Notes under the pieces: model-generated | Database searches by the model: none | The model's input: only the letters and a program-made list of their open reading frames with translations | What the model was told of the DNA's origin: nothing | NCBI RefSeq assembly: GCF_041807905.1 | Contig: NZ_JBGVSA010000001.1 | Span: 248,001-312,000, forward strand | Length of the DNA: 64,000 nucleotides | Origin: JBGVSA01 sp041807905 | GTDB taxonomy: Bacteria > Pseudomonadota > Gammaproteobacteria > Burkholderiales > Rhodocyclaceae | Direction: 5' to 3' | Shown here: positions 17,221-26,514 of the stretch, piece by piece | Layout of the letters: each line of letters starts with the position of its first letter | Position numbering within the stretch: position 1 is the first letter of the stretch | Made by a program: the position numbers and the translations under genes

Positions 17221-17999
17221 GCCGGCACGCGACCGATGCGCAAGGTCAGCGGCCAGCGCACCGTGCGGCGAGTGGAGGGCTCGCCCCACAGCGCCAGCAA
17301 CTCATCGGCGAGCGGCGACACCGGGTCGGCACCATGCCGGGCGATGTAGCGCCCCACCGACGACCAACTGCGAACGTAACCGAGCAACTGGGGCAGATCC
17401 CATTCGGCCTCCATTGCAAAAGCGGGCGCATCCATTTCTTCGAACGGGAATGGCAGATCGCGGTAACCGTTTTCGACATGGCGGCGCTCGGCGGGCCAGA
17501 ACGGCCCGACCGTAACGGTCCGGAAATGCTGTACCGGCGCGTCGATCACCTCGTCGGCAACCTGCACGATGCCGTAGCTCCAGGCGGCAAGAATGCCGCC
17601 TGGCACCAATACGCGGCGCACCTCGGCATAGAAGGCATCGAGATTGAACCAATGCAGCGCCTGCGCCGCGGTGATGAGATCGACGCTGGCATCCGGCAGG
17701 CCGCTATCGGGCGCATCAGCCACCCGCCACTCGATGTTGGCGGCTCTCGGCGCCGCTTCGATCTGGGCTGCCGCCAGGTCACTGCCCAGTACGCGATCGA
17801 AGCGCGCAGCCAGATCGGTCGTCGCCTGTCCGCTGCCGCAACCGCAATCCCAGGCAAAAGAACGGCCAGGCGCCGTCCGCGCGAGAAAATCGAACATCTG
17901 CGCCGGATAGCGCGGACGGAAAGCGAAATAGCCCTTGGCAACCGCCGAAAAATGGTCCCGTGGCTTGTCTTCGCCCTTCGTCCCTGCGTCGTTGTGCAT
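17217..17999 (-). CDS. Class I SAM-dependent methyltransferase
   Basis: From the ATG at 17999 the product is 260 residues. It begins with a HFSAVAKGYFAFRPRYP segment common to the trans-aconitate and SmtA-like methyltransferases. Motif I is FAWDCGCGSGQAT, followed by VLGSDLAAAQI and a VDLITAAQALHWFNLDAF stretch, which is the methyltransferase-11 pattern. The C-terminal half (PVQHFRTVTVGPFWPAERRHV) resembles family members acting on small carboxylates. The true substrate is unknown. It is coupled by a GTGA overlap to the cupin gene and is divergent from the VOC gene, sharing a 106-nt promoter region. Confidence 0.85.
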   Translation of the reverse strand: MHNDAGTKGEDKPRDHFSAVAKGYFAFRPRYPAQMFDFLARTAPGRSFAWDCGCGSGQATTDLAARFDRVLGSDLAAAQIEAAPRAANIEWRVADAPDSGLPDASVDLITAAQALHWFNLDAFYAEVRRVLVPGGILAAWSYGIVQVADEVIDAPVQHFRTVTVGPFWPAERRHVENGYRDLPFPFEEMDAPAFAMEAEWDLPQLLGYVRSWSSVGRYIARHGADPVSPLADELLALWGEPSTRRTVRWPLTLRIGRVPA

Positions 18000-18105
18000 C
18001 GCTGCGCCTCCATGGATGGAGCGCCAGTAAACATCGCAAACGCCATTCCTGCAAGCTTTGCGGGAGCTGCCATGATAAAGACTCAACCCCTTCGAGGAGC
18101 CTGTC

Positions 18106-18582
18106 ATGGCTGACAGCAAGATCGCACCGATCCCCGATGGCTACCCCGCCGTCACGCCTTATCTGTGCTGCAAGAATGGCGCCGCGGCGCTCGATTTCTA
18201 TAAGCGCGCCTTTGGGGCAGTCGAAACAATGTGCATGAAAGGGCCGGACGGCAAGATCGGACACGCCGAATTCCGTGTCGGCAATTCGCCCGTGATGATG
18301 GCCGACGAGTGCCCGGACATGGGCTTTCTCAGCCCTGCCACCATTGGCGGCGCGGGCGTGAACATCATGATGTACGTCGACGACGTCGACACGGTGTTCA
18401 AGCGGGCGCTGGGTGCCGGCGCCGAAGAGCTTCGTCCGGTGCGCAACGAGTTCTACGGAGACAGAACGGGCACGCTGCGCGACCCGTTCGGCCACGTCTG
18501 GCATGTCGCCACGCATGTCGAGGACGTGGCGCCGGACGAACTGGAGCGACGCGCCAGGGAGGCCATGTCCAAAAAGCCCTAA
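18106..18582 (+). CDS. VOC/PhnB-like glyoxalase-fold protein
   Basis: This 158-residue protein has two beta-alpha-beta-beta-beta modules of the vicinal oxygen chelate fold. VTPYLCCKNGAAALDFYKRAFGAVE opens the PhnB-like family, HAEFRVGNSPVMMADE forms the middle, and FYGDRTGTLRDPFGHVWHVATHVEDV closes it. In this family H and E residues may hold a metal, but many members have no known activity. The start has GAGGAGCC before it. It lies 133 nt before glnS. Confidence 0.85.
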   Translation: MADSKIAPIPDGYPAVTPYLCCKNGAAALDFYKRAFGAVETMCMKGPDGKIGHAEFRVGNSPVMMADECPDMGFLSPATIGGAGVNIMMYVDDVDTVFKRALGAGAEELRPVRNEFYGDRTGTLRDPFGHVWHVATHVEDVAPDELERRAREAMSKKP

Positions 18583-18715
18583 GCCATCCGGCCTCCGACG
18601 GCCCGCCTTCCGCGCGCCGTCGGCACCTGAGGCAAACCCGCACCGGCCGGCTTTGGCTAGAATGCTGCTTTTCGCGCCCGGCAACGGGCGACGCCCATCG
18701 CAGCAGGACAAGCCA

Positions 18716-20533
18716 GTGAATACTCCGAACGACAAGAGCGCGCCCGCGCCGGCGACCAATTTCCTGAAGAACATCATCGAAGGCGATATCGAGCGCGGCA
18801 CCTACGCCGGCCGCCATTTCGACGGCACGCCGGGCGATGCCGCCAGCCAGGCGAACGCACCTGTGGACGTGGCTGCCATCCGCACGCGCTTTCCGCCCGA
18901 ACCGAACGGCTACCTGCACATCGGGCACGCCAAGTCGATCTGGTTGAACTTCGGTCTTGCGCGCGACTACGGCGGCATCTGTCACATGCGCTTCGACGAC
19001 ACCAACCCCGAGAAAGAAGAGCAGGAGTACGTTGATTCGATCCTCGACGCGGTGCAGTGGCTCGGCTACACGTGGAACGCCAACGGCAAGAGCCACCTGT
19101 TCCACGCCAGCGACTACTTCGATTTCATGTATCGCGCGGCCGAGTACCTGATCACGGCCGGGCTGGCCTATGTCGATGAACAGAACGCCGAGCAGATGCG
19201 CGCCAATCGCGGCACACTCACCGAAGCGGGCAAGGATTCGCCGTGGCGCAACCGTCCCGCCGAAGAAAGCCTGCGCCTGTTCGCCGAAATGCGCGACGGC
19301 AAGCATCCGGACGGAAGCCTGGTCTTGCGCGCCAAGATCGACATGGCATCGCCCAACATCAACCTGCGCGATCCGGCCATCTACCGCATCCGTCACGCCG
19401 AGCACCATCGCGCGGGCGACAAGTGGTGCGTGTACCCGATGTACACGTTCGCGCACCCGATCGAAGATGCGCTCGAACGCATCACGCATTCGATCTGCAC
19501 GCTGGAGTTCGAAGATCAGCGCCCGTTCTACGACTGGCTGCTCGCCCGCCTGGCCGAAGGCGGCCTGCTGGCACGTCCGCTGCCGCATCAGTACGAATTC
19601 TCGCGCTTGAACCTCACCTACATCATGACCAGCAAGCGCAAGCTCAAGCAGCTGGTCGACGACGCACACGTCACCGGCTGGGATGATCCGCGCATGCCGA
19701 CCATCGTGGGCCTGCGCCGCCGTGGCTACACGCCGGAGGCACTCCAGCTGATGTGCGAGCGCACGGGCGTATCCAAGTCCGATAGCTGGATCGACTACAG
19801 CATCCTCGAAGGCGCGCTGCGCGACGACCTCGAAGGCAAGGCTGCGCGCGCCATGGTGGTGCTCGATCCGCTGCGCCTGAAGCTCACCAACTGGAATGAG
19901 CTCTTCGGCGCCGACCCTTCAGAACCGTGTTCCGCCCCGGCCCATCCGCATCACCCCGAAATGGGCACACGCACGTTCAACCTGACGCCGGAAGTCTGGA
20001 TCGAGCGCGAAGACTTTGCCGAGGTGCCGCCCAAGGGCTACCACCGCCTCTCGCCGCCGCGCGCCGGCGCCGATGGAGCGGAAATCGCCGGCAGCATGGC
20101 CCGGCTCAAATACGGCTACGTCATCCGCTGCACGGGTTGCGAGAAAGATGCCGACGGCAAGGTCACGGCAGTCCTGGCCGAGATCGTTCCCGACACCAAG
20201 AGCGGCACGCCTGGCGCCGACAGCGTCAAGGTCAAGGGCGTCATCACCTGGGTGTCGGTGACCGAGGGGGTTGCTGCTGAAGTGCGTTTGTACGATCGCC
20301 TGTTTACCGTGCCGCATCCGGGCGCGGGCGAGCATGACTTCCTGCTCGACCTGAACCCCAATTCCAAGCGCGTGGTGACGGCGTGGGTAGAACCCGGTCT
20401 CGCACAGGCAGCGGCGGATGATAAGTTCCAGTTCGAACGCCACGGCTATTTTGTCGCCGATCGCAAGGACCACGCGCCCGGCAAGCCGGTGTTCAATCGT
20501 ACCGTCACGTTGCGCGACACCTGGCAAAAGTAA
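18716..20533 (+). CDS. glnS: Glutaminyl-tRNA synthetase
   Basis: This class I synthetase charges tRNA-Gln. From the GTG at 18716 (AGGA eight to ten nucleotides earlier) it is 605 residues. The HIGH motif is in FPPEPNGYLHIGHAKS (about 60-75), the ATP-site FDDTNPEKEEQEYVDSI follows, and the KMSKS-type loop reads MTSKRKLKQLV. The two C-terminal anticodon-binding barrels are present. It is longer than E. coli GlnRS (554), partly by a polar N-terminal tail and an inserted stretch near SEPCSAPAHPHHPEMGT. An in-frame ATG at 18662 would add 18 residues. Confidence 0.95.
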   Translation: MNTPNDKSAPAPATNFLKNIIEGDIERGTYAGRHFDGTPGDAASQANAPVDVAAIRTRFPPEPNGYLHIGHAKSIWLNFGLARDYGGICHMRFDDTNPEKEEQEYVDSILDAVQWLGYTWNANGKSHLFHASDYFDFMYRAAEYLITAGLAYVDEQNAEQMRANRGTLTEAGKDSPWRNRPAEESLRLFAEMRDGKHPDGSLVLRAKIDMASPNINLRDPAIYRIRHAEHHRAGDKWCVYPMYTFAHPIEDALERITHSICTLEFEDQRPFYDWLLARLAEGGLLARPLPHQYEFSRLNLTYIMTSKRKLKQLVDDAHVTGWDDPRMPTIVGLRRRGYTPEALQLMCERTGVSKSDSWIDYSILEGALRDDLEGKAARAMVVLDPLRLKLTNWNELFGADPSEPCSAPAHPHHPEMGTRTFNLTPEVWIEREDFAEVPPKGYHRLSPPRAGADGAEIAGSMARLKYGYVIRCTGCEKDADGKVTAVLAEIVPDTKSGTPGADSVKVKGVITWVSVTEGVAAEVRLYDRLFTVPHPGAGEHDFLLDLNPNSKRVVTAWVEPGLAQAAADDKFQFERHGYFVADRKDHAPGKPVFNRTVTLRDTWQK

Positions 20534-20587
20534 TCCGGTCCACCGGGCGGCGCGCATATTCAGGACGCGTGTCGCCCGCCAACGTCC

Positions 20588-21733
20588 ATGTCACAAGTTC
20601 CTCGCCGTATCGCCCACCTCGACATGGACGCCTTCTACGCGTCGGTGGAACTGCTCCGTTACCCGGCGTTGCGCGGACAACCCGTCGTCATCGGTGGAAG
20701 ACGCGTGACGGTCGAAGAGGCCGAACAAGGCGTCAAACAGTTTGCCCGACTGCGTGACTACACCGGGCGTGGCGTCATCACCACCTCGACCTACGAAGCG
20801 CGCGCGCTCGGCGTGTTCTCGGCCATGGGCATCATGAAGGCCGCGCAACTGGCGCCAGATGCCATCCTGCTGCCTGCCGACTTCGACCAGTACCGCAAGT
20901 ATTCGCGCCTCTTCAAGGCCGCAGTCGCCACCATCGCACCAGCGATCGAAGACCGCGGCATCGATGAGATCTACATCGACCTGACCGACGTTCCGGGCGA
21001 GACGCGCGATATAGCGGTACGCATCAAGACCGCCGTGCGCGAAGCCACGGGCCTGTCCTGCTCGATCGGCGTCACGCCCAACAAGCTGCTGTCCAAGATC
21101 TGCTCGGATCTGGAAAAACCCGACGGACTGACGATCCTCGACATGGCCGACGTGCCAACGCGCATCTGGCCTCTGCCCGCTCGCAAGATCAACGGCATCG
21201 GGCCCAAGGCCGACCAGAAGCTCGCCTCGCTGGGCATCCATACCGTCGGCGAACTCGCTGCGGCCGCACCAGAACTCCTGCAGGAGCATTTCGGCCGGAC
21301 CTACGCCGAATGGCTGGCCCAGGTGTCGCGCGGCGAAGACGACCGACCGGTCGTCACTCATTCGGAGCCGAAGTCGATCAGCCGCGAAACGACCTTCGAA
21401 CGCGATCTGCACGTGCGCAACGATCGCGCCGAGTTATCGGAGATCTTCACCTGGTTGTGCGAGCGGGTCGCTGACGACCTGCGCCGCAAGGGCTATGTCG
21501 GCCGGACCATCGGCATCAAACTGCGTTTCGACGACTTCTCGACCGTCACGCGCGACCTGAGCCTGGGTGTGCCCACTGCAGATGCGGCCGAAATCCGCCG
21601 CGCCGCCGGCGAATGCCTCAAACGCATCAGGCTGGACAAGCGATTGCGGCTGCTCGGCGTGCGCGTGAGCGCGCTTCACATAGCATCGGACATGCAGGAG
21701 ATCGGCGAGCAGGCCAGCCTGCCTTTCGACTGA
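20588..21733 (+). CDS. dinB: DNA polymerase IV (Y family)
   Basis: This 381-residue translesion polymerase has IAHLDMDAFYASVE (D12 is a metal ligand), a VITTSTYEARALGVFSAMG finger/palm segment, DRGIDEIYIDLTDV with the second acidic pair, and the SIGVTPNKLLSKICSDLEKPDGL strand typical of DinB. The thumb helix-hairpin-helix (INGIGPKADQKLASLGI) and little-finger domain are complete. The beta-clamp tail ends in QASLPFD, which matches the QxxLxF clamp-binding rule. No LexA-type box was seen upstream. It converges on the beta-barrel gene with only 3 nt between. Confidence 0.94.
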   Translation: MSQVPRRIAHLDMDAFYASVELLRYPALRGQPVVIGGRRVTVEEAEQGVKQFARLRDYTGRGVITTSTYEARALGVFSAMGIMKAAQLAPDAILLPADFDQYRKYSRLFKAAVATIAPAIEDRGIDEIYIDLTDVPGETRDIAVRIKTAVREATGLSCSIGVTPNKLLSKICSDLEKPDGLTILDMADVPTRIWPLPARKINGIGPKADQKLASLGIHTVGELAAAAPELLQEHFGRTYAEWLAQVSRGEDDRPVVTHSEPKSISRETTFERDLHVRNDRAELSEIFTWLCERVADDLRRKGYVGRTIGIKLRFDDFSTVTRDLSLGVPTADAAEIRRAAGECLKRIRLDKRLRLLGVRVSALHIASDMQEIGEQASLPFD

Positions 21734-21736
21734 GCG

Positions 21737-22699
21737 TCAGAAGCTCACCGCCAATCCAACGGAAAAACCCTGCACGTTCTCCCCGATAAGGTAGCGCCCG
21801 ACAAGGCGCGTGCGGGTGATGATGGAGTCGTACCTGCCTGAATCGAATTCGATGCCCGCACCGAACGAGGTGAGGTAATTGAATCCGAGCAGATCGCGCT
21901 GGTCTCCAAAGAATACCGACTCCGCGAATTCCAGCACGTAGCGCACCGGTCGCCGCATGATGTACATCCTTGTTGGCGCCCGCCAGCGCGACCACAGGCC
22001 CAATGTCTGCGCGGTCGCGTGGCCCTGTACGGCCTCCGAGCCGCCCACGCTTTGCAGGTGGATGTGCGTGTAGCGCAGTTCGACGTCGATTTCGTGCTCG
22101 GGCCGGTAGTGCTCGTAGTCGAGCATGACCGAGCCGCCGTATCCAACCGCCGTCAGATGGCCGCCGTTGATGAAATCCAGATCGGTGCCCGCCAGTCGAT
22201 TGACCAGCGATTCGGCAATCTTCAGGTCGCTGGCCATGTAGCCATAGGCGCCATTGAGAATCGGCCGGAACACCATCTCCTTGATCGGCGTGGGAAAGTC
22301 CCAGCCCACTCCCGCCGTGACGGACAGGCCGTTCCACTTGACCGGGACATGGGACGAGTCGTCGCCGTTGGTCATCAGGAAGGTCGGGCTGTAGCGGCTA
22401 CCGGCAATGCCACCCTCCATGTACAGCGGCGTGCTGCGGCTCCAGGTAAAGCCACCGGACAACTGCGACATGCCGATGTCAGGATTGCCGGTGGATGCGT
22501 TCTTGATGGACAGCGAACTGGTGGTCAGGTCCGGGACGACCTGGTAGCCCATGAGCGCCAGTACCGAATTGGCCTGCTTTTGCAGATTGACATCGCGGAG
22601 GCGGAATTCCCGCTCCTGTGCATGGGCCGATGCCGCCAGCATCGACGAAAAAACGACCAAAGCGCATTGGAATGTTCTGCTCGCTTGCGGCAACTTCAT
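21737..22699 (-). CDS. Outer-membrane beta-barrel protein, autotransporter-barrel-like
   Basis: The 320-residue product has a Sec leader (hydrophobic 9-25, ending ASAHAQ) and alternating hydrophobic strands throughout. It ends with LVGRYLIGENVQGFSVGLAVSF, where the terminal phenylalanine is the usual BAM recognition residue. The pattern of glycine-aromatic strands and the total size recall the family of solitary autotransporter-type barrels. I see no passenger domain. The function is unknown. It is divergent from the RluA-like gene across 82 nt. Confidence 0.6.
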   Translation of the reverse strand: MKLPQASRTFQCALVVFSSMLAASAHAQEREFRLRDVNLQKQANSVLALMGYQVVPDLTTSSLSIKNASTGNPDIGMSQLSGGFTWSRSTPLYMEGGIAGSRYSPTFLMTNGDDSSHVPVKWNGLSVTAGVGWDFPTPIKEMVFRPILNGAYGYMASDLKIAESLVNRLAGTDLDFINGGHLTAVGYGGSVMLDYEHYRPEHEIDVELRYTHIHLQSVGGSEAVQGHATAQTLGLWSRWRAPTRMYIMRRPVRYVLEFAESVFFGDQRDLLGFNYLTSFGAGIEFDSGRYDSIITRTRLVGRYLIGENVQGFSVGLAVSF

Positions 22700-22781
22700 G
22701 CATCACCTCAACGCATGGCACATGTTTAATTACTAGCACAGCCAGCCTACAATCAGCGCGCATTGAATCACGCCCATCAGG

Positions 22782-23444
22782 GTGCAACCCATCTTGACCG
22801 AGTATTTTCCGCCTCCCCACACCGGATTGGCGATCATCTATTGCGATGACGCCATCATCGTCGTCGACAAGCCCAGCGGGCTGCTGTCGGTGCCGGGGCG
22901 CGGCCCCGGCAAGGATGATTGCATGGCCAGCCGCGTGCAGGGGGAATTCATGGACGCGCTCATCGTACATCGACTCGACATGTCGACGTCCGGTCTCATG
23001 CTATTTGCACGGGGTGCCGAGCACCATCGCGCGCTGAGCATGGACTTCGCGGCCCGTCGCGTCGACAAGCGCTACGTCGCGGTGGTCGACGGCGTGCCAG
23101 CCGAAGCGGCCGGAGAAATCAACCTGCCGCTGATTACGGACTGGCCCAACCGCCCGCGCCAGATGGTGGATTTCGAGCGCGGCAAGCCGTCGCTGACCCG
23201 TTTCGAGCTCATCTCGGGCGAGGCCGGCGACGACCACAGCCGTCTGCTGCTGGAACCTGTCACGGGCCGTTCCCATCAGTTAAGGCTGCACTTGTGGGCA
23301 ATCGGCCATCCGATTCTTGGCGACGATCTCTACGGAAACGTGGCCGCGCGCGCGCCGAGGCTTCTTCTGCATGCCAGCAGGCTGGCGCTTCGGCACCCTG
23401 TCGATGGGCGGCAATTGGCGTTTTCCAGCCCGGCACCATTCTGA
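22782..23444 (+). CDS. RluA-family pseudouridine synthase
   Basis: This 220-residue enzyme isomerises uridines in RNA. The catalytic aspartate is D66 in IVHRLDMSTSGLML. DKPSGLLSVPGRG (29-41) is the first conserved box and PVTGRSHQLRLHL is the third. Length and the absence of an S4 domain fit RluA proper, which modifies 23S U746 and certain tRNAs at U32 in E. coli. The GTG at 22782 is used as start with GGG upstream; a TTG at 22794 is also possible. The exact target is inferred from the family only. Confidence 0.87.
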   Translation: MQPILTEYFPPPHTGLAIIYCDDAIIVVDKPSGLLSVPGRGPGKDDCMASRVQGEFMDALIVHRLDMSTSGLMLFARGAEHHRALSMDFAARRVDKRYVAVVDGVPAEAAGEINLPLITDWPNRPRQMVDFERGKPSLTRFELISGEAGDDHSRLLLEPVTGRSHQLRLHLWAIGHPILGDDLYGNVAARAPRLLLHASRLALRHPVDGRQLAFSSPAPF

Positions 23445-23553
23445 TCGGATCAGGACAAAACCCTCGTTCCGCGTAGGAATTTTCCCCAAATACAGCGCCT
23501 TCCGGTCGCTGCGCATCGTAACATTGCAGAATTTCTGCACAGCGGAGTCCCGC

Positions 23554-25050
23554 ATGACCTTGAGCAGCACCGGAACGGACGACCATTTCCGCTTGGCGCC
23601 CATTTCCCTGTGGCTGGAAGATTTCAGTGGCATCAAGCGCCTGTTTGAAAGCTGGCGCAGCGAAGGCATCGAAGACATCGATGCCCATTTCCGCGAACAC
23701 CCCGAAGCGGTCGCTGCCTGTGCTGCCGCCATCCGCGTGCTGGACGTCAATGAGCGCACGCTCGAATTGTTCGGCGCTCGCGACCTGCCTCACCTGATCG
23801 ACAGCTTGGGCAGCATCTTCCGCGATGACATGCACGCCCAGCACACGGAAGACATGGCGCAGTTGTGGCGCGGCAATCTGACGTTCTCGTGCCAGACGGT
23901 CAATTATGCGATCGACGGACGGCGCATCGATGTGCTGGTCCGGGCGCGCATCCTGCCGGGGCACGAGCATGACTGGAGCCGGGTCATCATCGCGCTGGAG
24001 GACATCACGACGCGCGTGGCGGCAGAACGGCGGCTGGCTCAAAGCGAGCAGTTCGCACAGGGCTTGTTCGAGCATTCCCCGGTGTCATTGTGGCTGGAGG
24101 ATTTCTCCACCATCCGCCAGTTGCTGGAAGAAGCCCGCCGCGCCGGAATCGAGGATTTCCGCACCTTCCTCGACGTGCATCCGGAATTCATCACGCGCTG
24201 CATGCAGGAAATCCGCGTCCTGCAGATCAACCAGCAGACGATGCGGATGTTTGGCGCACGCAACAAGGATGAAGTCCTGGGTAACCTGGGTCGTATATTC
24301 CGCGACGAGATGCGCGAACACTTTGCCGAGCAACTCCTGGACCTGTGGCAAGGCAAGATTTACCAACAGCGCGAGACGGTGAATTACTCGCTCACCGGCC
24401 AGGCCGTACACGTGCACCTGCAGTTCTCGGTGCTCCCCGGTCATGAAGAAGGCTGGGAGCTGGTACTCGTTTCGCTCACCGACATCACCGCGCGCAAAAA
24501 GGCTGAGGCTTACCTGGAGTTCCTCGGGCGCCACGATGCGCTCACCAAACTGAAGAACCGCGCCTACTACGACGAAGAACTGGCGCGCCTGACGCGCAAG
24601 GGGCGCTTTCCGGTCAGCATCGTCATGGCCGACCTCAACGGGCTCAAGGCCGCCAACGATTCGCTCGGCCACTCCTACGGCGACGACCTCTTGCGCCGCG
24701 CCGGCGAAGCCCTGCGCAAGGCCGTCAGCGAACCAACCTGCGTGGCGCGCATTGGCGGCGACGAGTTCGCCATCCTGCTGCCGGGCGCGGACGACGAGCA
24801 AGTCAGCCAGATCATCGAACGCATACTCGCCGTGGTGGAACTGAACAATCAGTTCTATACCGGCCCGCGCCTGTCATTCGCCATCGGGTCGGCCACCGCC
24901 AACGCCACAGCAGAACTGACGCGGGCCATACAGCGTGCGGATGAAGCCATGTACGCTGCCAAGCGCAATTTCTACCAGCAACAGCAAAACGACCGACGCG
25001 TGTCCGAAGGCGCCATCGAAGGCACGCCTGGCAAAGGAGAAACCGCATGA
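23554..25050 (+). CDS. Diguanylate cyclase with duplicated sensor module
   Basis: The 498-residue cytoplasmic protein makes cyclic di-GMP. Two homologous PAS-like sensor modules (about residues 10-150 and 170-310) each begin with P-[IV]-SLWLEDFS and each contain an ELFGAR/RMFGAR turn, showing an internal duplication. The GGDEF domain follows (about 320-470), with the active site G401-G402-D403-E404-F405 intact. The inhibitory RxxD site expected five residues earlier reads E-P-T-C, so product inhibition through that site is unlikely. No membrane segment is present. The stop overlaps the next start (ATGA), so the DUF1993 protein is made together with it. The signal sensed is unknown. Confidence 0.9.
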   Translation: MTLSSTGTDDHFRLAPISLWLEDFSGIKRLFESWRSEGIEDIDAHFREHPEAVAACAAAIRVLDVNERTLELFGARDLPHLIDSLGSIFRDDMHAQHTEDMAQLWRGNLTFSCQTVNYAIDGRRIDVLVRARILPGHEHDWSRVIIALEDITTRVAAERRLAQSEQFAQGLFEHSPVSLWLEDFSTIRQLLEEARRAGIEDFRTFLDVHPEFITRCMQEIRVLQINQQTMRMFGARNKDEVLGNLGRIFRDEMREHFAEQLLDLWQGKIYQQRETVNYSLTGQAVHVHLQFSVLPGHEEGWELVLVSLTDITARKKAEAYLEFLGRHDALTKLKNRAYYDEELARLTRKGRFPVSIVMADLNGLKAANDSLGHSYGDDLLRRAGEALRKAVSEPTCVARIGGDEFAILLPGADDEQVSQIIERILAVVELNNQFYTGPRLSFAIGSATANATAELTRAIQRADEAMYAAKRNFYQQQQNDRRVSEGAIEGTPGKGETA

Positions 25051-25556
25051 ATATGTCGATGTACGAAGCGCTCGTCCCGAGCGCCATCCGCGCGTTGCGC
25101 AACCTCACCCATGTTCTGGAAAAGATCGCCGCCCACGCGGCTGAACGCAGCATCGATCAGAGCGTCTTCCTGAACAGTCGCCTGTACCCCGACATGCTGC
25201 CGCTGATGGCGCAGATCCAGATTGCCACCGACATGGTCAAGGGTGGCGCGGCGCGGCTGGCGGGCCGGGAGCCGCCGCGCTACGAGGACAACGAGACTTC
25301 CTTCGAAGAGCTGATTGCCCGCATCGGCAAGACCGTGGCCTATCTCGAATCCTTCGCTCCGGCTCAGATCGATGGCTCCGAAGAGCGCGACATCGTGCTC
25401 AAGATGCGCCGGGGTGACTTGCACTTCAAGGGCATCGAATACCTGCGCAGCTTCGTGCTGCCGAATCTCTACTTCCACGCCACCACCGCTTACGCCATTG
25501 GTCGTCACAACGGCGTTGCATTGGGAAAAATGGATTTTCTTGGCAAGTCGGACTGA
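25047..25556 (+). CDS. DUF1993 family protein
   Basis: This 169-residue helical protein begins MSMYEALVPSAIRALRNLTHVLEKI, the usual beginning of the DUF1993 family, which has the four-helix shape of DinB-like/mycothiol-transferase proteins. The segments LYPDMLPLMAQIQIATD and LPNLYFHATTAYAIGRHNGV are well kept, including the histidines near the C-terminus. The biochemical role is unknown. Its ATG overlaps the cyclase stop by 4 nt, so the two genes form one translational unit, an unusual partner for a GGDEF protein. Confidence 0.85.
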   Translation: MNMSMYEALVPSAIRALRNLTHVLEKIAAHAAERSIDQSVFLNSRLYPDMLPLMAQIQIATDMVKGGAARLAGREPPRYEDNETSFEELIARIGKTVAYLESFAPAQIDGSEERDIVLKMRRGDLHFKGIEYLRSFVLPNLYFHATTAYAIGRHNGVALGKMDFLGKSD

Positions 25557-25644
25557 ACAAAAGTCGTCGCGCCCGAAAGCGCAGTTCAGTACAGTGGCGT
25601 GCGTGCCGATAACAGCTCGTTCGCAAGCTGAACGACGATAGCGA

Positions 25645-25671
25645 GCCGGCCCGCGCGAGCAGCGGGCCGGC
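25645..25671. other. 10-bp GC-rich hairpin
   Basis: GCCGGCCCGC and GCGGGCCGGC pair perfectly around a 7-nt loop in the 187-nt gap after the DUF1993 gene. No T-run follows. It could act as a 3' end block or partial terminator. Confidence 0.5.
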
Positions 25672-25743
25672 CCACGACAAGAAGCACAAGCGCCCCGCGG
25701 CACGCGAGGGAGCGACACAACGACAAAGCAGCGGGGGGGACAG

Positions 25744-26454
25744 ATGGACAAGCAGTTCCGGATTGTTTTTTCCGGCCAGTTGCTGGCTGGCTTCGATGCC
25801 GAGACCGTCAAGCAGCGCACGGCCGAGCGCCTGAATCTGACTTCTGCGCAAGCCGCGCAGATGTTCTCGGGGAGGCGCGTCACGCTCAAGCGCAACCTCG
25901 ATCCAGCCCTGGCGCAACGCTATGCTGCGGAGTTGCGCCGTATCGGACTGGATGCCTCCCCCGTCGAGGACACGCTGCCTGCCCCCGTACCGGCTGCCGC
26001 GCCGCCGGCACAGGCGCCTGAGCCGGCCACCCCGAAGGCCGCACCGATCGACACAAACGGTGAGGAATCCTTCGATCCGGAGAAGACACTTGTCGCGTCG
26101 ACGGCCGCGGTGGACGCCTACCTGGCCCAATTCCCGACCCGCGAAGAAGCGGCAGTGGAGTCGACATTCACCCCACCCTCGCTGCCCGCCCGCCCGGCGC
26201 CAGCCGGTTCGCCCTCTCTGGTCAGCGCACCGGCCGGCGCCCAATTGGCCGCGCTCGAAGCCGCGGTCGAGGCGGCAGTCCCGCCCGCCATTCCCGCGCC
26301 CGAAGCGGTCGCCGCGCCGGCAGCACCCATCGAAGAACGCGACCGCAGTTGGCTCGACGCCGAGCCGGCTCCTGTCAAGGCACGCCGATCGCTCGCGCTG
26401 CCGTTGATGCTGCTCCTGGCCCTCGCCGCGGCGGCATGGTGGTATCTGCACTGA
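25744..26454 (+). CDS. Tail-anchored protein with N-terminal small domain and Pro/Ala-rich linker
   Basis: The 236-residue product starts with a small domain (1-75) of the pattern FRIVFSGQLLAGFD..TVK..A..LNLT..QA..MFSGRRVTLKRNLD. The same module is found at the start of many DUF805 and similar membrane proteins in Proteobacteria. A long Pro/Ala/Glu-rich linker (about 78-215) leads to a single C-terminal membrane segment (ALPLMLLLALAAAAWWYLH). The bulk would face the cytoplasm with the tail in the inner membrane. The usual enzymatic or DUF805 partner domain is missing. The function is unknown. A purine-rich GGGGGGAC precedes the ATG. Confidence 0.65.
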   Translation: MDKQFRIVFSGQLLAGFDAETVKQRTAERLNLTSAQAAQMFSGRRVTLKRNLDPALAQRYAAELRRIGLDASPVEDTLPAPVPAAAPPAQAPEPATPKAAPIDTNGEESFDPEKTLVASTAAVDAYLAQFPTREEAAVESTFTPPSLPARPAPAGSPSLVSAPAGAQLAALEAAVEAAVPPAIPAPEAVAAPAAPIEERDRSWLDAEPAPVKARRSLALPLMLLLALAAAAWWYLH

Positions 26455-26514
26455 CGAACGATTGAGCGCACGCGGATATCCCCGTGCACGGCCATGTTAC
26501 CGTTCTCGCGCACA

